DNA of 64,000 nucleotides from Symbiodinium natans (Eukaryota; Sar; Dinophyceae; Suessiales; Symbiodiniaceae): assembly GCA_905221605.1 (NCBI GenBank), contig CAJNDS010000769.1:1-64000 (forward strand). Reading direction: 5' to 3'. Under the pieces are notes generated by a model that was given only the letters and a program-made list of their open reading frames with translations, was not told the origin of the DNA and did not search any database. Positions 9,476-20,500 of the stretch are shown one piece after another (position 1 is the first letter of the stretch; the number at the start of each line of letters is the position of its first letter). The position numbers and the translations under genes are program-made.

Positions 9476-10530
9476 ACAATGTCCGAATGGTCACAGCGAT
9501 CGGCGGCCAACTGCAGCACAAGGAGGGAAGATGGCGATATGCTCAGAGGCAAAAGAGGAAGAACAACGGGCTCCTATGCCGTATAACACTGTGAAAGTCG
9601 AATTGCACCTAGTGTTAGTTCCCCCTTTTGGCTGCGTGAAGCTCGCCTCTAAAACCCTGGCTGCGTGAAGCTCGCCTTGCCGTTGCCTTCAACAACTATG
9701 CTCTCCCACGCTATCCCAAACGGAGTGGTTCTTCTACCCCCTGGCTGGCACCCTGCAGATGGGCCAATGGATTGCGGATGGAAGGCAGACGTCCCTGAAT
9801 CTTAGGGTCGAGGTTAATCACTTCTAGGATTGAGTGTGATGCTCTGTTGTGCTGCCGTAGCAGACTACAACTGGGGTCACAGATCGAGGATGTGGTTCAA
9901 AGGCCAGGCACGGGCAAACCACGCCAACCCAAACCAACAACCTGAATCAATCCCCCAAGTTACTCTGAAAGCTGAGGTGATTGTTGCTCAGGAGGGTCGC
10001 TGGGCTTGCGAACTCACTCCTGTCTGACACACCTGTTGCACCACAAGGCCTAGCCTCCTTTGTCCGTGAACGGGACTACGGGAGAGGTGCGAAGGCAGGA
10101 AGTTTTGCGATGTTGATATAACCCAAAGATCAAACCCAGCAGTGCAGGGTCACGTGTGCCTCGATGCGGATGCAGAGACAGGGCACGCAAGCCTCAGGGC
10201 AGGGTTTCAAGGGTCAACCGGAAGATTTTGGGTTCGAGTGTACGTATGCAAATCCGGGCTGCGGCTATGCAGACTCCGGAGACAATCTCAACTGAAAGGT
10301 CTGGCTCTAACCCCAGGAGATCACAGTTCAGGATATGGAAAGGGATATGAAGGAAGGGCAGGTCTTCGCTAGACCTACGACACACCGATTTCACGCAACT
10401 CTGCTAGTTGCTCACAGATATGGAAGGCACAAGCACTGGGCCTGCACACGGGGCACTATGGCTCGCTAGGGGTCCTAGACTCGCCCTACACGACCACAGT
10501 ACGTAGTATGAAATGCTGAGGCTGTTAACC
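9476..10530 (-). other. Untranslated leader of the copia element
   Basis: About 1.05 kb between the 5' LTR and the first long ORF. No long reading frame is seen. A short direct repeat (GGCTGCGTGAAGCTCGCCT) occurs twice near 9630-9680. Packaging or splicing signals could lie here, but none can be recognised. Confidence 0.6.
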
Positions 10531-10531
10531 A
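10518..10531 (-). other. Candidate primer-binding site
   Basis: The minus strand reads TGGTTAACAGCCTC starting at the last LTR base. Primer-binding sites usually begin TGG, complementary to a tRNA CCA end. I could not match it to a particular tRNA. Confidence 0.45.
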
Positions 10532-10699
10532 GTTGAACACGAAGGAACCCAACGTGTTACAAGAACAAGCAATCACAAGCACACTCTAGCACTTGTTTTA
10601 CTTGAGCCAAAGTTGTCGCATGAGTCCACTGTTGAGCTGTCCTAACATGACTGTACAGAACATGGACAATAAGTGCTGTTGTCCGTGGTAAAGATAACT
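10531..10699 (-). repeat. 5' LTR of the copia element
   Basis: A 169-bp repeat identical to 445-613. On the coding strand it begins AGTTATC and ends TTCAACT, so the termini are AGTT/AACT and not the usual TG/CA. The target duplication TATTT follows at 10700-10704. It contains an 11-nt match to the 3' end of the dinoflagellate spliced leader at 10601-10611. Confidence 0.93.
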
Positions 10700-11059
10700 T
10701 ATTTATTTACATTTGTATGTTTACATACTTTTGTTTATTTATGTTTGTATTGTATTTGTTGGTTATTGATTTACTATATACTTTATACACTCATTTATGT
10801 GTGTTTCTATTGATAGCTACTTATATATTCGTATACTATTTACATAGATATATATATATATATGCTACCCCCCCCCCCCCAGCGACCTACCCTTTTTAGG
10901 CCTTTTTAACAAAAAACAACAAAGAAGGCCCAAAAGTCGCGTAGTTAATCACCGGGTAATGAAGGACAGTTACTGGGACACCCACGTCACAGACCCCGAT
11001 AAGCCAGCATTGGAAGAATCTACATTTTGAATCTGAAGCGGACAATGCTGTTTTTAGAT

Positions 11060-11850
11060 GTTTAGATCAGTGTTTTTCTATGCAAATTGTGCCTTTCAAG
11101 GGCAATTAATGTTTTGTTGAGCAACTAATTTATTTATACAATTGTGTTTGTACGAGGCAAAGTATTAATCAAATAGTGAAACAATTTTCTTGGTTCTATG
11201 CGAATTTAGCTACTAGAGTAATTATTCAGCAAAGAGCCCAATTTGACTCAAGTGAATACTATTTAAAGGAGCATACTCAACCAAGATACGAAATAAACAC
11301 CATTCTCAACCAAAACATGGCAAAGTGTGCGTTTAAAGTGCAAATACTGTATTTATACAATTGTGTCTGTACTAGGCAAAGTATGCTCTCTGAAAAGTCC
11401 ACTGAAATACCTTATGTTTACATATTCATGAATCGTTTTTATTTTTGAAATAATCATTTTATGCGCATTTAGCTACTAGAGTAATTATTGAGCAAATAGC
11501 CCAATTTGACTCAAGTGAATACCATTTAAAGGACCATACTCAACCAAAATACGAAAGAAGCACCATATTCAACCAAAACTTGGCAAAGTGTGGTTTAAAG
11601 GGCAAATAGTGCTTTGTTGAGCAACTAATGCATTGAAACAGTTGTGTTTGTACCAGGCAAAGTATTATTGAAGTACTATCTGCAAAGTCAAATGAAACAC
11701 CTTATGTTTACATATTCATGAAACAATTTTTTTGAAGTATTCATTCTATGCGAATTTAACTACTAGAGGAATTCTTAAGCAAATAGTCCAATTTGACTCA
11801 AGTGAATACTATTTAAAGGACCATACTCAACCAAATACGAAATAAACACT
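11060..11850 (+). repeat. Tandem repeat of 263-287 bp, about three copies
   Basis: Units begin at about 11197, 11460 and 11747 with TATGCGAATTTAGCTACTAG. Each contains CAATTTGACTCAAGTGAATA and ACTCAACCAA, and two are preceded by a shared motif, CTTATGTTTACATATTCATG. A partial unit precedes the first copy. There is no coding potential. Confidence 0.8.
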
Positions 11851-11853
11851 TGC

Positions 11854-12550
11854 GGAAATGGAAACGGTTCTACCTACATAGCAATGAGACAAAGATTGCT
11901 GAAGTATTCACTAAAGACCACTTATATACTATGTCTAAAAAGCACAATTTGCATGAGCAAGCTTAAAAATGCACAATAATGGAAATAGAAGCGGTTCTAC
12001 TTACATAACGATGAAACAAAGATGTCTGAAGTATTCAATAAAGACCACATATATACTATGCTTGAAAAACGCAACTTGCACAATCAGGCTTAAAAAATGC
12101 ACAAGAATCCTAAATAAGTACTTAGTGAAGGCCATACACAAGCAAATTCACAAATACATAAAAACATCCAAAAGCGCAAGCTTGTCAGGAGAATCTCTGG
12201 TAAAGTTTGGATTATAGGGTTTTGGGGTATTCCTGGACGAGTAGGCGTCACTTTTTAAGCAAACAATTCTAAGCAATAAATGCTTTTTCTCAAGACAAGT
12301 ATTGCAAATGCTGCTTCTAGATAATTAATCGCATTTACCAGGCAAATATTATCCATGCGAATTGAGCTACCAGAGCACCACGTAATGGCTGAATAAGGTC
12401 TACTACACTTGAGTACAATCAAAAGATGCACTCAACGCTAGCGGCTCTACTTACATAATAACGAAACAAATAGTTCTGAAGCACTAGAAAGACCACTTGT
12501 ATACTATTTCTGAAAAGCACAATTAGCATAAGCACACTTAAAAATGCGTA
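11854..12550 (+). repeat. Diverged ~127-bp repeats, three copies
   Basis: Copies are anchored by CGGTTCTACNTACATA at about 11865, 11992 and 12441, each followed by a GAAACAAA-like block, GAAGTATTCA/GAAGCACTAG, AAGACCAC and an AAAAGCACAATT-like motif. The third is separated from the first two by about 320 bp of unique AT-rich DNA. Confidence 0.7.
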
Positions 12551-12577
12551 GTTGTTGCCTCGTGACCGTGAAGGCGA

Positions 12578-12862
12578 ACCAAAAAGCCAAAATACCAAAA
12601 CCAAAAAACCAAAAATACCAAAACCAAAAAAACCAAAAAAACCAAAACCAAAAAAACCAAAAATACCAAAAACACCAATTTTCCGGGACTCTTGGAGAAG
12701 CCTCATAGGATAGGGATTTCCTGAGAGTCCCGGAAAATTGGTTTTTTTGGTATTTTTGGTTTTTTTGGTTTTGGTTTTTTTGGTTTTTTTGGTTTTGGTT
12801 TTTTTGGTTTTTTTGGTTTTGTTTTTTTGGTTTTTTTGGTTTTGGTGTTTTTGGTTTTTCTA
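12578..12862. repeat. Long imperfect hairpin of (CCAAAAAA)n
   Basis: The left arm is CCAAAA-type low-complexity DNA, the right arm its complement. They meet in the exact inverted pair CCAATTTTCCGGGACTCT (12675-12692) and its reverse complement (12724-12741), leaving a 31-base loop. Confidence 0.85.
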
Positions 12863-13079
12863 CTGTCCCGTGTATGCGACTTTAGTTGTATTTTACTCTA
12901 CGCCCTAGGAAATACGCTATGTTGCACACCGAGTTTGCTTGCAGTGCAGCTGGGTGACTTGAGACAAGGCGAAAAAGGGTAGGTCACCTGGGGGGGGGGG
13001 GTACCATATATATATATATATGAATACATATATATATATATATGTGCGTGTGTGTGTGTGTGTATATGTTTGTCTTTAG

Positions 13080-13350
13080 GGTTTAGGATTTAGGGTTGAG
13101 GGTTTAGGGGATAGGGTTTAGGGTATACCAGAATGAAGATAATTACTAGTAGGGAGGGGTACTTTGGGAGGGAGAAGGTTCCTGTGAACTGATAAACCCT
13201 GGGTTTAGGGTTTAGGGTTTGGGCTGGGGTTTAGGATTTAAGGTTTGGAGGTTCGGGGTTTGGGTTTGGGGTTTAGGGGTTAGGGTTTGGGGTGTGGGAT
13301 TTAGGCTTTGGGGTTTCGGGTTCGAGGGTCAGGGTCTGGGGTGTAGGGTT
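13080..13350 (+). repeat. Degenerate TTTAGGG-derived sequence
   Basis: Diverged telomere-like units (TTTAGGG, TTTGGGG, TTCGGGG) with a (GT)n run just upstream. Long frames here are translations of the repeat. Confidence 0.75.
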
Positions 13351-13444
13351 TACGGTCTTGGGGCTGTTGGTGCTTCAACCCTAAACTACAAGGATTCAGG
13401 GTTTTCGGGAGTGGGAGATGCGGGAGTACGGCTACAGTGGCTAC

Positions 13445-13655
13445 AGAAAGACCCTCAGCACTAAACCAGACACAGCAGGGGGGCTTTCATTTGCGAGTCC
13501 GGATTCGAGAAACGCTGGAAAGGCTGTCGAAGGAATGGGATGAAGAAAACTTTTCAGGACAGGGCACCCAGATCGGTAATGTACATTCTTGATGTGTACA
13601 TAGGGCTTGTTGGAAAACACAGCAGTAGGAGAAACCCCTTGAGGCCCTACATCAC
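13445..13655 (-). CDS. Unrecognised exon candidate
   Basis: An island of non-repeat DNA in the repeats. The minus strand reads about 60 residues including SNKPYVHIKNVHY and AFPAFLESGLANE, with composition unlike the repeat translations. No family is recognised. It lies 3' of the PPR exons on the same strand and could be a terminal exon of that gene or of another. Splice borders were not determined. Confidence 0.3.
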
Positions 13656-13895
13656 CCCAGAACCCCAAAGTCACCAACCCCAAACCCCAACCCTCAAGCC
13701 CCGAAAGCCCTTGATCCCCAAAGGCCCCACAAACCGCAAACCCCAAATCCCAAAACCCTGAACCCTCAACCCCACACCCTAGACCCCAAAGCCGACACTC
13801 CAAACCCTAAACACCCTAAACTCGAAACCCTAAACCCTAAACCCTAAACCCTAAACCCTAAACCCTGGGTTCGCAGAACCGCAATCCGCGCGCAC

Positions 13896-16800
13896 CTTCG
13901 GAGAGCATCTGCTGGTAGAACTCCTCCGCCTTGGCGCGGTCGCCCTGCCGAGCCCACTCCTGGAGGTTAGGGTTCCGGTTTCTTTGGGGTTTAGGGTTCA
14001 GGGTTTGGGGTTTAGGGTTTAGGGTTGGGGGTTTGGGGTTTGGGGTTTGGGGTTTGGGTTGGGGTTTGGGGTTTGGGGTTTGGGGTTTTTGGGGTTTTTG
14101 GGGTTTTTGGGGTTTGTGGGGTTTGTGGGGTTTGTGGGGTTTGTGGGGTTTGTGGGGTTTGTGGGGTTTGTGGGGTTTTTGATGTTTGGGGCTTGGGGTT
14201 TGGGGTTTGGGGTTTGGGGTTTGGGGTTTGGTTTGCGGTTTGGGGCTTGGGGTTTAGGGTTTGGTGCTTAGGGTTTGGAGTTTCGGGTTTGGGGTTTGGG
14301 GTTTAGGGTTTAAGGTTTAGGGTTTATGGTTTACGGTTTCGGGTTTGGGGTTTAGGGATTCGGGTTTAGGGTTTGGGGCTTGGGTTTTGGGGATTTTAGG
14401 GTTCAGGGTCAAGAGTTTCGGGTTGGGGGTTTGGGTTTCGGTTTAGGGTTTCGGGTTTCGGGTTTGGGGTTTAGGGTCCATGGTTTCGGGGCTGGGGTTT
14501 AGGGATTCAGGTTCGGGGTTTAGGGCTTAGCCTGTTTGGGAGTTTGGGTTGCATGGTCCAGTAGCTGTGGGGTAGCTGGACGAAGTCTTCTTGAGCGTCC
14601 TTTGGGAGCGTTCAGCCTAGAGCCTAAAGCCTAAAGCCTACAGCCTAAAGCCTAAACCCTAAACCCTAAACCCGAAACCCCAAACCCTGACCTCGAAGCC
14701 CGAAAAAAAACCCAAACTTCGAAAGCTCTCGATAAACCCCAAAGCCGTTCCTGCATGAGGACGGTGTACATCACGTCGTCGGCCTGCCGCAGGCCTTGCT
14801 CGGGCAGTCCTACATAGGGTTTTAGAGTTTAGGGTTTAGGGTTTAGGGTTTGGGGTTTAGGGTTTGTGTTTAGGGTTTAGGGTTTAGGGTTTAGGGTCTA
14901 GGGTTTAGGGTTTAGGGTTCCCTGAATACATAGGAATGTGTTTCGAAAGTAGGGTTTTCGGTCGTAAGCTGTCGGGAATATCGTAAACTGTCGAGGTTAC
15001 AGCTTCTTCGACTGCGTAGGGGCCCTGTAAGGCATGTTCTTTGATGAAGGGAAATTACTGAGTACCACCTGGGGTCACGATTCTGAATACAGATGATTGG
15101 TCTACTGCCCTTACCGCATTCCGTGAGCCATGCAACGGTTCGGGATTTAGGGGTTTCAGGGTTTCGGGTTTCAGGGCTCAGGGTTTCAGGGTTCAGGGTT
15201 CAACCCTGAACCCTAAACCCTAAACCCTAAATCCTAAACCCTAAACCCTAAGGGTTCAACGTTTGGTGATTAAGGGCCCAGGGTGTGCTAAAGGTCTTTG
15301 CGTTCTCCGTGCGGAGCCTTGCGTGCTTGCAGGGCATAAACCGTAAGTAACATGCTCTCATATAGCCTACTTGCTTAAGGGTTTAGGGTTTAGGGTTTAG
15401 GGTTTAGGGTTTAGGGTTTAGGGTTTAGGGTTTAGGGTTTAGGGTTTAGGGTTTAGGGTTTAGGGTTTGGGGTTTAGGGTTTAGGGTTCAGGGTTTAGAG
15501 GGTTACCAGTTTCCAATGTAGGCTTTAGGGTCCTTTAGGGTCTAAACCTCCCCCACCCCGTGCAAAAGATTGGGTTCTTACTGGCACACCCCCGAAACCC
15601 CGCACTCTAAACCCCAAACCCGAAACCCTAGAGTCTAAGCCCGTGGACGGCCAAAGCCCGCAAGAAAGCCGAAACACGCAAAACAGCAGTTCTTTGGGTT
15701 CGGGGTTCAGGGTCTAGGGGGCAGAGTTCAGTACCTAAGTTAGAAGTTCGTTTGAGTTCAGGGTAGGACCCTAGTTAGGTTGCAAGTAAGGTTCCAACAG
15801 GCTTTTTACCCACTGCCCCTTGAGCCCCTTGACTTAACCCCATGTAGAACTCCCCATCCCCAGACCCTGAACCCTAGGCCCTGGCCTCCACAAACGCCCT
15901 ATCCTAAACCCCACCCCCCGTCCTCGAAACCCTAAAGCCTAAACCCCAGAAAGGAAACAAAAGCCCAAGGTCCTAAACCCTAAACCCTAAACCCTAGACC
16001 CTAAACCCTAAACCCTAAACCCTAAACCCTAAACCCTAAACCCTGAACCCTGAACCCTGAACCCTAACAGCTTCGCCAGCAGACCCTGAAGGTGCAGGGG
16101 TAGACGGCTGCGAGATTCGACCATCTCCTCGAAGAGCTCCTCAGCCTCCTCTAGGGGTTAGGGTTTCGGGTTCAGGGTTCAGGGTTCAGGGTTTAGGGTT
16201 CAGGGTTCAGGGTTCAGGGTTTAGGGTTTAGGGTTTACGGTTTAGGGTTTAGGGTTTAGGGTTTAGGGTTCAGGGTTTCATGTGCGGGTTTGGATGGTTT
16301 TGGGCGCCTGAAGAACCTGGGGACTGAGAGTTAGGGTTTAGGGTTGAGGGTTGAGGGTTGAGGGTTGAGGGTTTGGGGTTTAAGGTTCAGGGTTTAGGGT
16401 TTAGGGTTAGGATGTAGGGGCTCGGGTGTAGGGATTCACGGTTCAGGGGGCTGACGCGGTTCAAGCAATCGCCCCCACAACTCAGAATCATAGAATGACG
16501 CTTGTTGTTGTTCGAGATGTTGCTGAAAAGGAAAAGAGCATAAACGGTATGTTTGGTGGACATGTAGAAACATTGTCAAGATACGTAGATCCTGTGTAAG
16601 ATCTTTTTTTTCATTTCATTCATGTCGTGTCGTCTTTCCCTGTTTCAGATTAAACTCTAACTGTCCCTCAATTTCATCAAAATATTTGCCAATTGGCATT
16701 TGCGACTTCGTGCCCCTCAATTCTTGCACCAAGGCCCTGCCCACCAATTGGCAGTCCCGCAGCTGCTTCGACACGGCAAAGGCGCGGATCACGGTGGTGA

Positions 16801-17195
16801 ACGCCTTGCTTGAGTTGTAGGTGTCTTTGCAGGGTTTAGGGTTTAGGGTTTAGGGTTTAGGGTTTAGGGTTTAGGGTTTAGGGTTTAGGGTTTAGGGTTT
16901 GGGGTTTGGGGTTTGGGGGTTTGGAGAGGAAGAGTTTTGGGTCTGCGCTCGCAGAATTGACAGCCCTAAAGCCCGAAGCCCTGAACCCCAAACCCTAGAC
17001 CCTGGACCCTAAACCCGAACTAAACCCGAAACCCGCAACCCCAAACCCTAGACCCTAAACCCTAAACCCCAAACCCTAAACCTCAAACCCCAGAAAAGCC
17101 CGGCTCAGGGCTCGTGGCCTTCATGGAGGCGAAGACGATCCCCTCCGATGCTGCGAGAGCATCGTCCCGCGCTAGGGCTTCCTTCTTGGACTTGG
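13896..17195 (-). CDS. PPR-type gene, split into small exons
   Basis: Minus-strand exon islands lie in telomere-like introns. In coding order: about 17105-17190 (EALARDDALAASEGIVF), about 16620-16835 (SKAFTTVIRAFAVSKQL; open much longer), about 16443-16520 (QHLEQQQASFYDSELWG), about 16071-16150 (EEAEELFEEMVESR), 14751-14809 (LRQADDVMYTVLMQ) and 13896-13959 (EWARQGDRAKAEEFYQQMLS). The last two join in frame as one pentatricopeptide motif, using donor CAG|GAACGG and acceptor CCAG|GAGTGG with a shared CAGGA, a GA-AG intron. PPR proteins bind organellar RNA. The other joins are not worked out and exons are surely missing. The gene limits are unknown. Confidence 0.55.
13980..14560 (+). repeat. Long degenerate telomere-like array
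   Basis: TTTAGGG-derived units dominated by GGTTTGGGG and GGTTTGTGGG variants, including eight near-perfect 9-bp GGTTTGTGG units at about 14110-14175. It fills the space after the last PPR exon boundary on the 5' side. Confidence 0.85.
15376..15492 (+). repeat. TTTAGGG array
   Basis: About 16 mostly perfect TTTAGGG units inside the PPR-type gene region. Confidence 0.92.
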
Positions 17196-17219
17196 GGTTT
17201 CGGGTTTCGGGTTTACGGG

Positions 17220-17345
17220 TTTAGGGGTTTAGGGTTTAGGGTTTAGGGTTTAAGGGTTTAGGGTTTAGGGTTTAGGGTTTAGGGTTTAGGGTTTAGGGTT
17301 TAGGGTTTAGGGTTTAGGGTTTAGGGTTTAGGGTTTGAGGTTTAG
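17220..17345 (+). repeat. TTTAGGG array
   Basis: About 16 units, mostly perfect, between the PPR-type gene and the 3' end of the channel gene. Confidence 0.92.
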
Positions 17346-17478
17346 GGCGTCGGGTCGAGGGAGTGTTTAGGGTTTCGGGTTCAGGGTTTCGGGTTTAGGG
17401 TTCGGGTTTGGGCACCCTGTTGCCAGATCGCCCATATAAAGAGTGTGTTGAGGGGACCCTTTGCTTGGGCCGATATGG

Positions 17479-17574
17479 TGGTTTCCGAAAATGGGGGGAG
17501 AGGGGGGGGGGTACCTTTGTGGGGTCCCTATTATAAAGGGATCCTACTATTTGGGGCCTATTTTACTGAAACCT
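17479..17574. repeat. Family A palindromic element (degenerate)
   Basis: GGTTTCCGAAAATGGGG at one end and TACTGAAACC at the other, with GGTACC and GGGATCCTACTATTTGGGG inside, as in the copies at 18382, 25363 and 61477. It begins at the possible GT donor after channel exon 12 (CCCAG|GTTTC), so it may form the start of the next intron. Confidence 0.6.
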
Positions 17575-20500
17575 GGGACAGTTTGAACTGACAAAGGCAC
17601 AGCACTCTGCATTCGGGTGAAACTGCACCGGCACTGGAGGGCGTTTCGCCGCTTTGGGGCTTCGGCGGGTTCAGGCCTGCACCCGAACAAAGCGGCTCGC
17701 CCGCAGCGCCTCAGAAACGTGTGCTGCTGGACGTCGAGACTTGGTTTGCCAGGGCTTCCAGGCTGCCGATTGGGCCGCGGCACACCGCGACGGCCCGCTT
17801 GAGGCTGCCGTGGCTTTGGTGCGTGCTCGACCGCATCGGCATGTTGCTCAACTTCGTCATGGTGTGAACCATCTTCCTGACATGAAGTAGGGCGTATTAT
17901 TTCTTGTACCCCCAAAAGGACACCCACCAATAATTCATACGGAACCCTAAACCCTAAACCCTAAACCCTAAACCCTAAACCCTATATATATATACACACT
18001 CACCAAGAACTGATAAGAAACCCCTGCCTCACATCGCCCCGCATGCTGTTGATGGTCTTCTCCATGGTGTCCACGCGCTCCTCGAGCCGCTGCACGCGCT
18101 GCTGCGCGGCCAGCCGGGCCATGTCAGCCTCCTCTTGGCTTTGGGCAGTGGCTCTCAGCATCCTGCAAAAATGGTTGGGGGACACGATTCAAGGTTGCAA
18201 CTTTTTGTTTCCTTGTTGGGTTTTAAGTACTGATAAAGATGTGAAATGATTCTTCAACAGTGACCCAGCATCTGGTCACCGATGTCATCGGCCCTCCCCT
18301 CGGCGAGCGCCTGTTGAAAGGCGACGCTGCTGCGACGCCGCTTCGGCGGAGAGGAATCTGGCGCAGGCTTGTTGCCCTCCTGGGGGTTTCCGAAAATCGG
18401 CGGTACCCTTTTTGGGACTCCCTTTTAAAAGGGGATTCTAGTCTCTTTGGGCTCTAGAAGGGGTACCCTCCATTTGGGGATTTCGCCCTCCTCATCGGAA
18501 CCGTCCAGAGAACCCAGGTCGACCTCCTCCCCCCTAAGAAGGCAGATGATGGACCGGCTGTTGTGCAGGATGTCGGTATTCTGCTTCATAAGGCGGCTCA
18601 TCTCCACGGGAGTCACGCCATTCGCAGCCTTAATGATGCCGTCGCAGAATTCTTCCGTCCCAACTGTTCCGCTTCCATCGTAGTCCAGCATTTCAAAGAG
18701 GGACCCGATGTCTTCGGTTCCAGCGATTTCCATCAGATTCTGCCGCATGGCGGGTGGCGCGTTGTCGATTTCTTCCATACTCAGCTCGCCGGAGCCATCT
18801 TCGTCGAGCTCGAGGAACATGTCTTGCAGCTTTCCCATCTGCTTCGTCCTCTTTGCACTGGCATACGCCTTCTTCGCCTCCTTGTCTTCGTCAGCCTGGG
18901 CCAGGGAGCCTTCAACCATGATTGCTGTAACCTTGGTTGCTCTTTAACCCGCCCAATGAAGGTCTAACTCTTCGCTCCCTTAACATGAAGTTGGAGGAAC
19001 CCTCTACTTATAAAGTGATAAAGTTGTAGTAAAGTCCCATCTAGTAACCAGGTTCATCAGCGCAATGGCCAGAATCAGCTGTACTCCCATGAAGTACAGG
19101 AAGAGCTCGAGCCTGTGCTTGATGAGCGGTCGGTACACTCCACTGATGCTGTCCCAGCAGAAGCACTGGAGTAGGATCAAGGAGGCATCGAGCAAGCTCC
19201 GGAAGTTCCTCTCGGCGGCGATGTTGAAGGGATGGTCAAGCGGCAGGGTCAGATCCACGGAGATCAGCTCCATGCCCAAAACCTATACTGAACTAATTCT
19301 AGTTTTGGCTGTTCCTTAGGGAGTATAGCAACCAAAAAAATTAAGAATTGTTTTCAAGTGCCCCTAAGACACCGCAAAGATGAACACGAGGTTGATGATC
19401 ATCACGAACGTCCAAAACAGTGTCATCACGCTGTGCAGCAGACCTTGCACCAACATCCACAAAGTCTGGAACATGACCAGCAAGCGAACTGCCCTAGCCA
19501 GACGGGCCAAGCGGAACATGCGCACCAACATAAGCTGCTGCAATAACTCTCCACCAACGTCAACCTGTGAGAGTACGACGTCCACGATGGCAAATAAGAC
19601 CAGGAAGCAGTCCAGTTTCACCCAGTTGCTTCGGAGAACAGGCAGCCTAAAAACGAAGAAGCGCAGCGAAAGCTCGGTGACATAGATCACGAGGAAGAAC
19701 CACTCGATGTTTGCAATCCACACGGGAGAGGGAAGGCAGACCGTTCCCTCAAGACATCCGCTGCAGTCTGGATTGCAACCGGCTTGTCTCGGGATTCTGG
19801 CCGAATACTGCGCTTGGATGCCGATGGTCACACCGTTGAGCATGATGACCAGGCCGATCACTGTGTCGAAACCGTTCCACACAATCAAGTCATGGCAGAA
19901 GCGCCTAAAGGGGCCGAACTTCTCGATGTCCATGCCCTTGCCAGCTGCTTTTCCTTAGTTGCTGAAGTTCACAAGCCCCCCCAAAAGGTGTACGCTTTCA
20001 GCTTTATAGGAGATTATAGCATCCCAAAAGGTGTAAACCCTAAACCCTAAACCCTAAACCCTAAACCCTAAACCCTAAACCCTAAACCCTAAACCCTAAA
20101 GTGTACTCCTTCGGCCACGAAGTTTCTCATGGACACGGCGCGGAGACCGTAGCCTTCTGCCAGCTGCTCTTCACGATCGATCACGAGCTCCTCCTCCGTA
20201 CGCTCCACGACAACATCGTCACGGAGGTCTTTGAGGGCCTTTTGGCCCTTTCCTAGTTCATGGTTAGGAGAATATTTAACAGTCATATGTCATTCCTTAT
20301 TAGGGTCTTAAGTACCCTTACATAAATGTAAAATGGTACCCAACTGTGACGAAGCTTCTGCCTGAAGGCAGCCCTCCTTCCAGCGACGTCGTCGACTGCG
20401 AGTCCTTCGTTCCTTTCATGTTCATCCTCTTCCTTGGTAGCCCAGTAGCCATATCATAATCAGGGCACCCCTTTTTTTGGGGGGGTTGGTCACTTTGCTA

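Larger units (their letters stand above)
445..10699 (-). mobile_element. Full-length Ty1/copia-type LTR retrotransposon
   Basis: A 10.26-kb element is bounded by two 169-bp direct repeats that look identical base for base, and by the 5-bp target duplication TATTT (440-444 and 10700-10704). In coding order on the minus strand it has the 5' LTR, a possible primer-binding site, a 1.05-kb leader, a HAD-like ORF, a gag-like ORF, a protease ORF, an integrase-RT-RNase H ORF with an extra C-terminal domain, a polypurine tract and the 3' LTR. Integrase before reverse transcriptase is the defining Ty1/copia order. The identical LTRs imply a recent insertion. Successive ORFs are in different frames (apparent -1, -1 and +1 changes), so frameshifting, splicing or decay is needed to make all products. 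Confidence 0.95.
10849..13021. mobile_element. AT-rich non-autonomous TIR element
   Basis: The left end (TA run, C run, then GACCTACCCTTTTT at about 10885-10900) is repeated inverted at the right end (AAAAAGGGTAGGTC, G run, TA run, 12972-13021). Arms are about 50 bp and the span is 2.17 kb. No long ORF lies between them. The inside holds two tandem-repeat blocks and a long hairpin, described separately. Confidence 0.65.

Noticed and set aside
13931-14306. Open frames of Gly/Leu/Phe/Val repeats
   Set aside because: They are direct translations of the TTTGGGG-type repeat in three phases.
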